From Bacillota bacterium (GTDB lineage Bacteria > Bacillota > Clostridia > Peptostreptococcales > Anaerovoracaceae), in the NCBI GenBank assembly GCA_017619905.1, contig JAFZRK010000106.1, forward strand, positions 1 through 5,832: DNA of 5,832 nucleotides, in the 5' to 3' direction. Below, piece after piece: positions 1 through 5,832 of this stretch; position 1 is the stretch's first letter, and each line of letters begins with the position of its first letter. The position numbers and the translations under genes are program-made. The notes under the pieces were generated by a model. The model saw nothing but the letters and a program-made list of their open reading frames with translations. It was not told the DNA's origin and made no database searches.

Positions 1-204
1 CGCCGGGCCGTTGCCCACGGCGGAGTTGGTGAGCGAGCGCATTATCATGGGCAGGAATATGTCGCAGAGCGTGGTGAGCGACGCAAACAGAAGGTCCAGC
101 AGAAGCAGTCCCTTGTATTTGCTGAGGTAGGGGAAATAGCGTTTTATAAGAGTCCCGGTGCTGTATGTGCGCGCTCCGTGGCTCAGCGCGGAATCGTTTG
201 CCAT
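1..204 (-). CDS. ABC transporter permease/ATPase, N-terminal fragment (partial)
   Basis: Reading leftward from an ATG at 204 gives 68 uninterrupted codons that run off the window edge. The protein starts MANDSALSHGARTYSTGT. A basic/aromatic stretch follows (LIKRYFPYLSKYKG, residues 19-32), then a hydrophobic segment from about residue 33 to 55 ending in PMIMRSLTN. This is the usual opening of the transmembrane domain of ABC exporters with fused permease and ATPase: an elbow helix of the type RYxPYLxKYK, then TM1 ending near LPxxxRxLxN. The ATPase motifs would lie outside the window, so substrate and partner cannot be inferred. Such proteins often come as heterodimer-forming pairs. The start is supported by GAGAAAGG at 213-220 (minus strand), 8 bases from the ATG. 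The family call rests on a short N-terminus; another polytopic membrane protein is possible. Confidence 0.72.
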   Translation of the reverse strand, partial: MANDSALSHGARTYSTGTLIKRYFPYLSKYKGLLLLDLLFASLTTLCDIFLPMIMRSLTNSAVGNGPA

Positions 205-259
205 TCGAGGGGCCTTTCTCTTCGTCAGAAGGCGTTTTTTAATCTATCAGAGTGAATAA

Positions 260-288
260 AGTATATCAAATCAGGGGTACTGTATCAA
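260..288 (-). promoter_or_regulatory. Sigma-A-type promoter for the leftward ABC transporter gene
   Basis: On the minus strand TTGATA (283-288) and TATACT (260-265) are separated by exactly 17 bases. The -10 hexamer is preceded by TGA, which makes an extended -10 (TGn). Each hexamer has one or two mismatches to consensus. Transcription would begin near 253, giving a leader of about 49 bases before the ATG at 204. Assigned by pattern only. Confidence 0.66.
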
Positions 289-327
289 TTGCCGCAGAGC
301 GCTTAAAACCGTGTAAAAAAAGCTATT

Positions 328-355
328 TTGCTGTTATGCCGCACCTGTGCAGCAA
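328..355. repeat. Imperfectly placed inverted repeat between divergent promoters
   Basis: TTGCTG at 328-333 is the exact reverse complement of CAGCAA at 350-355, with 16 bases between. A smaller GCAC-CT-GTGC repeat (341-350) sits inside. The element lies between the two outward-facing promoters, about 15 bases upstream of the rightward -35. It could be a regulator-binding site, but six-base arms can arise by chance. Confidence 0.25.
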
Positions 356-370
356 TACCGCTATAATAGA

Positions 371-399
371 TTGAACATAGAATACGTTTGAGGTATAAT
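371..399 (+). promoter_or_regulatory. Sigma-A-type promoter of the phosphodiester glycosidase operon
   Basis: TTGAAC (371-376) and a perfect TATAAT (394-399) are separated by 17 bases, in AT-rich surroundings unlike the flanking genes. The start point should be near 406, leaving a 5' UTR of about 49 bases before the ATG at 455. A second TATAAT at 362-367 has no matching -35 at the right distance. With the terminator at 2736-2759, this promoter defines a two-gene transcription unit. Confidence 0.78.
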
Positions 400-417
400 A
401 AATAAATCATATTTTGT

Positions 418-429
418 TTTTGATCAAAA
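418..429. repeat. 12-base perfect palindrome in the 5' UTR, possible operator
   Basis: TTTTGATCAAAA is a perfect palindrome centred on GATC. It lies about 12-23 bases after the predicted transcription start at 406 and just before the ribosome binding site of the gene at 455. The position suits a repressor operator. It may also be chance in an AT-rich stretch; the arms meet without a loop, so it is unlikely to work as an RNA hairpin. Confidence 0.3.
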
Positions 430-435
430 GAGGTT

Positions 436-442
436 AGAGGAA
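436..442 (+). promoter_or_regulatory. Ribosome binding site before the gene at 455
   Basis: AGAGGAA lies 12 bases before the ATG at 455, a longer spacing than at the other genes here. A second AAGAGG-like match at 428-433 is farther away. Scanning the same frame back to about base 398 showed no alternative start codon, so the ATG at 455 stands despite the loose spacing. Confidence 0.5.
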
Positions 443-454
443 CAGTATTCACAG

Positions 455-1570
455 ATGGATTTTTTAACCAGAACTATAGTGATAATAGGCGGAGTGCTCC
501 TGGCGGCGCTCATCCTGTTCATAGTGCTCTCCGGCATACGCAGGCCGGGCCGCGGAATAGGAAGGTTCTTCGCCACGCTGGGCGTTACGCTCCTGCTGCT
601 TCTGGCAACGGTGGTCGTCATCGTCACGATGATAGTCAAAGGACCGTCGCCTGAGGCAAGAAAGCTCTTCGTAACGACCCTGCTGGAGACCGGCAACATG
701 AAATGGGCCGTCGGTCTTTTCCTGCCCGCGGATGAGATCCAGGCGATAGTGGACTCAAACGCCATGGGCGCCATAGAGGAAGACACGGACCCGGATCTTA
801 TCGATTTCAACGACGAGCTCGACATGAGCGAGATCAAGATCGACAGGATAGAAGGCGACAACTACTCCGCGATAATGATGATAGTCAACGACCCGTCCAG
901 AGTCTTCGTGGGCACCACCTATCCGTGGGGCACCTACGGAAAGGAACTGGATAAGCTGGTCAACTCCTACGAAGCCACCGGCGGAATAAACGGCGGCCTC
1001 TACGACGCCGACATGAACAGGGGCGGACACCCCTACGGCGTCGTGGTCAGCGAAGGCAAGATCCAGAACATGAGCAATCTGGGCATACGAGGCCTGGTGC
1101 TCATAGGCATCTCCGAGGACAACATCTTTAAGGTCATAGATATCAGCGGCAAGTCCGAGGCGGAGATAAGGCAGATCCTCAAGGACGAGAAGATACGCGA
1201 CGCCGTATGCTTCCAGGAGGAGAGCAGCGACAAGAACAACCACTTCGTAAAGCTCGTCATAAACGGTCAGCCGCGAGAACTCAACGGAGGCATGGGTTCC
1301 GGAGCCAATCCGCGCACGGCCATAGGCCAGACGGCGGACGGCAGGATGCTGCTTCTGGTGACGGACGGCCGCGGAGCCAACGGACACCTGGGCGCCACCG
1401 CTTCGGACCTCATAGACATCATGATGTCCTACGGCGCGGTAAACGCCGCCAACCTGGACGGCGGCTCCTCCACCTGCATGTATTATGACGGCGAGTGGCT
1501 CAGAAACAGCGTCACTCTTTACTACGAATCGTCCTCGTGGCGTATTCCTACCGGTTTTCTCGTGAGATAG
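455..1570 (+). CDS. Membrane-anchored phosphodiester glycosidase family (NAGPA domain) protein
   Basis: A 371-residue protein of the family named after human N-acetylglucosamine-1-phosphodiester alpha-N-acetylglucosaminidase (NAGPA), whose members cleave sugar-phosphodiester bonds. Two hydrophobic segments (about residues 7-27 and 41-62) flank a basic loop (RRPGRGIGR, 29-37). By the positive-inside rule the loop is cytoplasmic, so the C-terminal domain faces outward. A linker leads to the domain: DPSRVFVGT (146-154), GGINGGLYD (176-184), RTAIGQTADGR (287-297), TDGR (303-306) and ANLDGGSST (332-340), ending PTGFLVR. The spaced NGG, RTAIG, DGR and LDGGSS motifs are the family hallmark. A cell-envelope or exopolysaccharide glycan is the likely substrate class, but this is inferred. 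It is first in a two-gene operon; its TAG stop forms part of the next gene's ribosome binding site. The domain call is firm, the substrate unknown. Confidence 0.9.
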   Translation: MDFLTRTIVIIGGVLLAALILFIVLSGIRRPGRGIGRFFATLGVTLLLLLATVVVIVTMIVKGPSPEARKLFVTTLLETGNMKWAVGLFLPADEIQAIVDSNAMGAIEEDTDPDLIDFNDELDMSEIKIDRIEGDNYSAIMMIVNDPSRVFVGTTYPWGTYGKELDKLVNSYEATGGINGGLYDADMNRGGHPYGVVVSEGKIQNMSNLGIRGLVLIGISEDNIFKVIDISGKSEAEIRQILKDEKIRDAVCFQEESSDKNNHFVKLVINGQPRELNGGMGSGANPRTAIGQTADGRMLLLVTDGRGANGHLGATASDLIDIMMSYGAVNAANLDGGSSTCMYYDGEWLRNSVTLYYESSSWRIPTGFLVR

Positions 1571-1574
1571 GAGG
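1569..1574 (+). promoter_or_regulatory. Ribosome binding site that decides the start at 1581
   Basis: AGGAGG is built partly from the TAG stop (1568-1570) of the upstream gene. An ATG at 1575 touches it with no spacer, while the in-frame ATG at 1581 lies 6 bases away, the usual distance. The second ATG is therefore the likely start. The overlap of stop codon and binding site implies tightly coupled translation of the two genes. Confidence 0.8.
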
Positions 1575-1580
1575 ATGGCC

Positions 1581-2687
1581 ATGAAACACGCAAGAGTAAA
1601 AACATCAGAGCCGAAAAAGAAGAGCAAGGCCTTCCGCATTTTCCTGCTGGCATGGATAGTGGTCCTGCTGGGGCTGGGCGTCTACGCGGTGTTCTACGTA
1701 AACGGAACGCTCAAGGAGATGCAGTCCAACCACGTTCCACAGATAGTTACCGACCGCATCACCGCCATGGGCGACGACGAGATAGACAAGCTCTTCAGCT
1801 ACAACAGGGAGCTGGAGTCCGGAGACTTCTCCGGAAGAGTGAGGGAGTTCTTCAAGAGCGGCGCGTTCACTCTTAAGAAGGTGCCTAACTCGGATATCTA
1901 TAACATATACAACGAGGAGGATCAGCTGATCCTCAGTGCTGAGATACGCAAGGTGGAAGCTGTAAACAAGCTCGGCATCTTCAACTACGGCATCATGGAC
2001 TTCAAAGGGTTCATCCCCACGGAGGACAAGTCGCTGCTGACTGTGGAGATAACTGTGCCCAACGAATACTCCGTGCACGTTGGCGGCAAGCACATCCAGC
2101 CGGACAAGATCTCCTACGCGGAGGGCTTTAAGGACGCCGGAAACTACGTGGAGCTCCCGGGCGAGAGCGTATACGTCCTGAGCAACCTTACCGGGTGGCC
2201 TGATCTTCGCATAACCGACGGCGGCAAGAACGTTTCGTTCAAGATGAGCAGCAATATAAAGCTGGGCCTCGGATACGAGGAATGCGCTTCCCTGGAGGCC
2301 GCGGGCTGCGACTTTGACGCCATCGACTTTATACAGAAATGGATGAAGTTCATGCAGAACGATCTTGCAGGCGGAAAGAGAGGCTTCAACACTCTTGAGC
2401 CCAACTTCATAAAAGATTCCGAGCAGTACAACTTCGCGTACGCATGGGCTACCAACGTGGACATAACCTTCGTGTCCGACCACGTCATAATGAACCCCGC
2501 GTTTTCTGACGAAGGCGTCACCAACGTCATCAAGTACAGCGACGACGCGGTGAGCTTCGACGGGCACATCAAGTACCACATAAAGGTGAAGGGCAAGGAA
2601 AAGCCCCAGACCTTCAACAGCACCATCTACCTTGTAAAGTACGAAGACGCGTGGCGCGTGGTCAACATCCGCAGCAAGACCCAGTAG
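1581..2687 (+). CDS. Single-pass membrane protein of unknown function with extracytoplasmic domain
   Basis: A 368-residue protein; an ATG two codons upstream (1575) is less likely because it abuts the ribosome binding site. The first 17 residues are very basic (KHARVKTSEPKKKSKAFR), then one hydrophobic helix spans about 18-40. This suggests a cytoplasmic N-terminus and some 325 residues outside. The outer part has an alpha/beta region (about 45-150), a beta-rich stretch with TVEITVPNEYSVHVGGK (154-170), resembling beta modules with VxVNGK turns in other anchored surface proteins, and a C-terminal segment (about 245-365) ending IYLVKYEDAWRVVNI. That ending resembles the last strands of NTF2-like domains; this is pattern recognition only. 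Cys235 and Cys243 are the only cysteines seen. I recognise no named family. Co-transcription with the upstream phosphodiester glycosidase suggests a partner or accessory role at the cell surface. Confidence 0.88.
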   Translation: MKHARVKTSEPKKKSKAFRIFLLAWIVVLLGLGVYAVFYVNGTLKEMQSNHVPQIVTDRITAMGDDEIDKLFSYNRELESGDFSGRVREFFKSGAFTLKKVPNSDIYNIYNEEDQLILSAEIRKVEAVNKLGIFNYGIMDFKGFIPTEDKSLLTVEITVPNEYSVHVGGKHIQPDKISYAEGFKDAGNYVELPGESVYVLSNLTGWPDLRITDGGKNVSFKMSSNIKLGLGYEECASLEAAGCDFDAIDFIQKWMKFMQNDLAGGKRGFNTLEPNFIKDSEQYNFAYAWATNVDITFVSDHVIMNPAFSDEGVTNVIKYSDDAVSFDGHIKYHIKVKGKEKPQTFNSTIYLVKYEDAWRVVNIRSKTQ

Positions 2688-2735
2688 CGATTGTGAATTT
2701 TTCGACACACGTTCTTCACGACCCGAAAAGCGTTG

Positions 2736-2759
2736 AAAACCCGGCCTCGCCGGGTTTTT
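2736..2759 (+). terminator. Intrinsic terminator after the two-gene operon
   Basis: AAAACCCGGC (2736-2745) pairs perfectly with GCCGGGTTTT (2749-2758) across a three-base CTC loop, followed by another T. The GC core of the stem is CCCGGC/GCCGGG and the T run at 2755-2759 completes the signal. It lies 48 bases after the TAG at 2685-2687 and before the rnc promoter, so it separates the envelope operon from rnc-smc. The upstream A run could make it work from the other strand, but no leftward gene enters it here. Confidence 0.88.
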
Positions 2760-2777
2760 GGCATGCGTGCTTTAAAA

Positions 2778-2806
2778 TTGCTTTTCCTGTATATATATGA
2801 TAAAAT
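2778..2806 (+). promoter_or_regulatory. Extended -10 sigma-A promoter of rnc-smc, predicted leaderless start
   Basis: TTGCTT (2778-2783) and TAAAAT (2801-2806) are 17 bases apart, and TGA directly precedes the -10, giving the extended TGn motif. The start point, normally about 7 bases beyond the -10, falls at 2812-2814, next to the rnc ATG at 2815. The message would then have almost no 5' UTR. No Shine-Dalgarno sequence precedes the ATG, in agreement. Confidence 0.68.
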
Positions 2807-2814
2807 AACGTGAT

Positions 2815-3513
2815 ATGTTATATGCTGAAGCAGAAAAAGTTATCGGCTACGTTTTTAAGGACAAGACGCTCCTGGAGAGCGCCCTTACTCACAGTTCGTA
2901 TGCCAACGATTATCTGGGCGACAGCCGCAAGGGGAACGAGCGGCTGGAGTTCCTGGGCGACGCAGTTCTGGATGCAGTGATGGCGCTGGAGCTTTTTAAG
3001 CGTTTCCCGGACCGCAACGAGGGCTACCTCACCAAGCTCAGGGCGGAGATAGTCTGCGAAGGCGCGCTTGGCAAGGCGGCCTCGGACATAGGCCTCAACG
3101 AGTTCATACGGCTGGGGCGCGGCGAGGAGAACAAGGGTGGAAAGACCCGCATCTCCATCGTGGCGGACGCGGCGGAAGCCGTCATAGCCGCGGTGTTCCT
3201 GGACGGAGGACCGGAGGCGGCTTCGGAGCTGGTAATGCGGCTTTTAGGCCGCACTCTGGAGGCGGCGGCGGAAGGCATGCTTCCCGCGGACTACAAGACG
3301 GACCTTCAGATCTTCTGCCAGAAGCACGGACATCAGAACATAGTCTACAAGATAACCGGCGAGAGCGGCCCGGACCACGACAAATCGTTCGCAGCCGCGG
3401 TCCTGATAGACGGACAGGTATTCGGCCGGGGAGAAGGTCATACTAAGAAGCAGGCTCAGGCGCAGGCAGCAAAGGCGGCGCTGGAGCGTTTGGAGGCAGA
3501 GAGTGCAGTTTAA
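2815..3513 (+). CDS. rnc: Ribonuclease III
   Basis: A 232-residue endonuclease that cuts double-stranded RNA, used in rRNA and mRNA processing as a homodimer in the cytoplasm. The RNase III domain (about 3-150) carries the signature NERLEFLGD (41-49). E42, E45 and D49 match E. coli E38, E41 and D45. ADAAEAVIAAVFLD (117-130) supplies D118 and E121, matching catalytic D114 and E117. The C-terminal double-stranded RNA-binding domain (about 160-228) shows GPDHDKSF (185-192) and KKQAQAQAAKAAL (211-223). Length and all catalytic residues are normal, so the enzyme should be active. An in-frame TAA at 2806-2808 with no other start codon after it forces the ATG at 2815, although no Shine-Dalgarno sequence precedes it. 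The start agrees with E. coli, where only a few more residues precede LGYTF. The 3' end overlaps smc by 11 bases, an arrangement typical of the Firmicutes rnc-smc operon. Confidence 0.97.
   Translation: MLYAEAEKVIGYVFKDKTLLESALTHSSYANDYLGDSRKGNERLEFLGDAVLDAVMALELFKRFPDRNEGYLTKLRAEIVCEGALGKAASDIGLNEFIRLGRGEENKGGKTRISIVADAAEAVIAAVFLDGGPEAASELVMRLLGRTLEAAAEGMLPADYKTDLQIFCQKHGHQNIVYKITGESGPDHDKSFAAAVLIDGQVFGRGEGHTKKQAQAQAAKAALERLEAESAV
3492..3496 (+). promoter_or_regulatory. Ribosome binding site of smc inside the rnc coding region
   Basis: GGAGG is followed by 6 bases (CAGAGA) and then the GTG at 3503. It lies within the last codons of rnc, so ribosomes finishing rnc pass directly over it. It supports GTG as the smc start, which also brings the protein start level with B. 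subtilis SMC (MFLKRLDVIGFKSFA against MQFKRIELNGFKSFA). Confidence 0.85.
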
Positions 3514-5832
3514 GAGAATCGAGCTGAACGGATTCAAATCCTTCGCAGATCCTGTAACAATAGAATTCACCGAGGGCATCACCTGCATAGTGGGCCCCAA
3601 CGGAAGCGGAAAGAGCAACATCTCCGACGCAATACTCTGGGTGCTGGGCGAGCAGAGCCCCAAGTCCCTCAGGAGCGACAAACTGGAGGAGGTCATCTTT
3701 TCGGGTACACAGAGCCGCAAGGCCAAGGGCATGGCGGAAGTTACGCTGGTAATAGACAACACGGACCATTCCCTTCCCATTGATTTTACCGAGGTGGGCA
3801 TCACCAGAAGGGCTTACCGCTCCGGCGACAACGAGTACATGATCAACCGCCGTCCCTGCCGGCTCAAGGACATCCGCGAGCTCATAATGGACACCGGAAT
3901 AGGCGTAGAGGGCTATTCCATGGTGGGCCAGGGCAAGATCTCGGACATAGTAAGCAACAAGATGGAGCGCCGCCGCGAGATCTTCGAGGAGGCCGCGGGC
4001 ATCGTAAAGTACCGCACCAAGAAGGAAAAGACGGAAAAGAGCTTGGAGGCGGCTGTCATCAATCTGTCACGCGTGACGGATATAATAAACGAGATAGAGA
4101 GCCGCATAGGGGGTCTGGAGGAGGATTCCCGCAAGGCGACGGAATACCTTGAAATTAAAGACAAATACAAGGATATAGAGATCAATATCATCCTTAAGAA
4201 CATAGAAGCCGCGGACGCAAAGACCGCAGCCGTGGAGGAGGAACTGGCGGAACTGGCCGGTCAGGTGGAGAAGCTGGAAGCCGACAGGACAGACGCCGAG
4301 TCCGGACTCAGGGAGCAGAGGGAGAAGATCGCCCGGCTCGAGGAAAAGCTCGGAGAGCTCAGGGACGGACTGCTTGCCGCCGCGGAGAAGATCCACGACA
4401 TCTCCGGCAGGGAAGAGATAAACAAAGAACGTCTTGCGTCTCTGGAAAGGGACGAGGAACGTCTCTTTGCGGAGATAGCTGCTCTTGCCGAAAAGGCGGA
4501 GAAGGAAGGCGCGTCGTCCGCCCAGACCGTGCAGCAGCTGGCCGAGGCGGAAAAAGAGGCGCAGGACCTGGCAGCGCAGCTGGAGGAGAAGCGCGGCGCG
4601 AGCGCCGCGGCGCAGAAGGCGCTGGAGGATAAGGAAGCGCAGCTGGCATCCGGAAAGAACGATCTGTTCGACATCTCCGGAAAGCTGCAGAGCGCCCGCG
4701 CATCCGCGGAGAACATGTCCGGTCTTAGGGAGACTCTGGTGAAGAGAGCCGCCCGTCTGGAGGAAGAGTCCGGTCTTAAGGATAAAAACGACAAAGAGCT
4801 TGCCGACAGGACGGCCGCCGCGGAAAAAGAGCTTGCGGAGATAAAGTCCTCCGGCGAAAAGAACGATAAGCGGCTCAAGGACGCGCTCCTTGCGCAGAAC
4901 AGGGCGGAAGACCGCAGGGACCGCTGCGCGGAAGAGGCCCAGAGCATAAAGCTGGCCATAGGAAACGCCAACGCGCGGCTCAACCTTCTGGAAGAGCTGG
5001 AGAAGGCCTACGAGGGCTACGGAGGAGCCGTAAAGTTCCTCATGGCGAAGAAGCCCGCCGGAATAATCGGAACGCTGGGCGAACTGCTCCGCGTGCCTAA
5101 TGGCTACGAGACAGCCATAGAGACGGTGCTGGGCGGAAAGCTGCAGAACATAGTCTGCAAGGACGACGCGTCCGCGAAGGAATCCGTGGAGCTCCTGAAG
5201 AAGAACAAGGCCGGCCGGCTTACTTTCCTGCCGCTTGCGGACCTTAAGGTGCAGCCGCCGCTCTCAGTCAAAGATCTTAAGGACCGCAAGGGTTTCCTGG
5301 GACTTGCTTCGGACATAGTGTCCATAAAAGAGGGCTGCGAAATAATAGTCGATTACGTCCTGGGCAACGTGGTCGTGGTGGACGGACTGGACGACGCGAT
5401 AGCGATGTCCGCGTCCAACAAGGGACCTCACCACTTCGTAACTCTGGAGGGCGAAGTCATAAACGCCGCAGGAGCCATCACGGGCGGAAGCTTCAAGACG
5501 AACACCGCCGACATACTGTCCAGAAGGGCCGAAACAGACGCTCTGAGAGCCGAAACCGCGGAGCTTGGGAAAAAGCTCGACCGCGCGGAAACGGAGCTTA
5601 AAAAGGCGGAAAAAGACATTCAGGGCGCCGCGGACGAAAAGCACAGAGCGGAGGACGTAATAAGAGAATCCGACCTGCGCGCCGCCATACTGGAGAGGGA
5701 TCTGCAGATACTTAAGCAGGCCGCAACGGACGCAGCAGGAGCTGAGGACCGCCGTCTGGCAGAGCTGGCAGAGCTCCGTCAGGAGATCGCTTCTTCCGAA
5801 AAGCAGACGGAGGAATGGCTGGCAAAGGCCGC
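3503..5832 (+). CDS. smc: Chromosome segregation/condensation ATPase SMC (partial, 3' end missing)
   Basis: The first 776 codons, open to the right edge; the family is usually near 1180 residues, so about two thirds is present. SMC dimers, with ScpA and ScpB, organise and separate chromosomes through ATP-driven loop extrusion. The N-terminal head (about 1-165) has GFKSFADP (10-17), Walker A GPNGSGKSN (31-39), the R-loop in PKSLR (53-57), TRRAYRSG (101-108), the Q-loop glutamine Q143 in MVGQGKI, then IFEEAAGIVKYRTKK leading into the coil. A Glu/Lys/Ala-rich coiled coil spans about 170-500. The hinge (about 505-668) has GIIGTLGELLRV (from 520) and ends INAAGAITGGSFK, and the returning coil starts near 672. 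The signature motif and Walker B lie beyond the window. The reading frame is unbroken. The GTG start lies 11 bases inside rnc behind a strong ribosome binding site, so translation is probably coupled. Leu45 occupies the place of Arg in B. subtilis (AILWVLGEQ against AIRWVLGEQ). Confidence 0.97.
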   Translation, partial: MQFKRIELNGFKSFADPVTIEFTEGITCIVGPNGSGKSNISDAILWVLGEQSPKSLRSDKLEEVIFSGTQSRKAKGMAEVTLVIDNTDHSLPIDFTEVGITRRAYRSGDNEYMINRRPCRLKDIRELIMDTGIGVEGYSMVGQGKISDIVSNKMERRREIFEEAAGIVKYRTKKEKTEKSLEAAVINLSRVTDIINEIESRIGGLEEDSRKATEYLEIKDKYKDIEINIILKNIEAADAKTAAVEEELAELAGQVEKLEADRTDAESGLREQREKIARLEEKLGELRDGLLAAAEKIHDISGREEINKERLASLERDEERLFAEIAALAEKAEKEGASSAQTVQQLAEAEKEAQDLAAQLEEKRGASAAAQKALEDKEAQLASGKNDLFDISGKLQSARASAENMSGLRETLVKRAARLEEESGLKDKNDKELADRTAAAEKELAEIKSSGEKNDKRLKDALLAQNRAEDRRDRCAEEAQSIKLAIGNANARLNLLEELEKAYEGYGGAVKFLMAKKPAGIIGTLGELLRVPNGYETAIETVLGGKLQNIVCKDDASAKESVELLKKNKAGRLTFLPLADLKVQPPLSVKDLKDRKGFLGLASDIVSIKEGCEIIVDYVLGNVVVVDGLDDAIAMSASNKGPHHFVTLEGEVINAAGAITGGSFKTNTADILSRRAETDALRAETAELGKKLDRAETELKKAEKDIQGAADEKHRAEDVIRESDLRAAILERDLQILKQAATDAAGAEDRRLAELAELRQEIASSEKQTEEWLAKA

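Noticed and set aside
362..367. A second TATAAT as an additional promoter
   Set aside because: No -35-like hexamer lies 16-18 bases upstream and there is no TGn extension; the TATAAT at 394-399 has a proper -35.
755..1639. A 294-codon minus-strand open frame across the phosphodiester glycosidase gene
   Set aside because: The plus strand carries the NAGPA family motifs in order. The minus frame has no motif and crosses a gene junction.
1605..2708. A 367-codon open frame on the minus strand covering almost the whole gene at 1581-2687
   Set aside because: It mirrors the real gene. The C/G-rich third positions of the plus-strand gene remove stop codons on the opposite strand. The translation shows no known motif and has Val/Leu/Ala-rich composition typical of shadow frames, while the plus frame has a ribosome binding site, membrane helix and operon context.
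2797..2808. A tiny open frame (ATG ATA AAA TAA) just before rnc, possible leader peptide
   Set aside because: It overlaps the promoter -10 and lies upstream of the predicted transcription start, so it would not be in the message.
3244..3804. A 186-codon minus-strand open frame spanning the rnc-smc junction
   Set aside because: It lies opposite the conserved RNase III and SMC head motifs and has no recognisable domain.
4550..4630. Repeated GCGGCGC/GCAGCTGGAG-like runs as a DNA repeat
   Set aside because: They are explained by Ala/Glu/Gln-rich heptads of the SMC coiled coil encoded with GC-rich codons, with no regular unit at the DNA level.
4261..4983. A 240-codon Ser/Ala/Phe-rich minus-strand open frame opposite the smc coiled coil
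   Set aside because: The low-complexity composition is the antisense image of Glu/Lys/Ala-rich coiled-coil codons, and smc is unbroken on the plus strand.

Overview
The window looks like chromosomal DNA from a Gram-positive anaerobe of the Clostridia/Firmicutes type with fairly GC-rich coding regions. The pointers are sigma-A promoters with 17-base spacers, strong GGAGG ribosome binding sites, the rnc-smc gene order familiar from Bacillus and Clostridia, and a membrane-anchored NAGPA-type phosphodiester glycosidase. Codon use favours C or G at third positions, yet isoleucine is often ATA and arginine often AGG/AGA. Genus and species cannot be fixed from this sequence.

Layout. (1) Bases 1-204, minus strand: the first 68 codons of a probable ABC exporter that runs off the left edge. 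(2) Bases 205-454: a divergent intergenic region with one good promoter on each strand, a 12-base perfect palindrome in the rightward 5' UTR and a weaker inverted repeat between the promoters. (3) Bases 455-2687, plus strand: a two-gene operon with a membrane-anchored phosphodiester glycosidase-family protein followed by an unrecognised single-pass membrane protein, closed by a clear intrinsic terminator at 2736-2759. (4) Bases 2815-5832, plus strand: rnc (RNase III, complete) overlapping smc (chromosome condensation ATPase, first 776 codons, cut by the right edge). smc starts at a GTG inside rnc.

How the genes relate. The exporter and the glycosidase operon diverge and may share control, and both encode envelope proteins. 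The rnc-smc pair is separated from them by the terminator and has its own extended -10 promoter. That promoter lies so close to the rnc ATG that the message is predicted to be leaderless or nearly so, which fits the lack of a Shine-Dalgarno sequence before rnc. smc by contrast has a textbook ribosome binding site within the end of rnc and is probably translationally coupled to it. In related bacteria ftsY usually follows smc, but that lies outside the window.

Most of the window is housekeeping or common envelope genes, and I saw no clear sign of a new defence, mobile or RNA system. The points most worth checking are the leaderless rnc message, the uncharacterised partner of the glycosidase and the divergent control region. 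No tRNA, rRNA, CRISPR, insertion sequence or attachment site was found.
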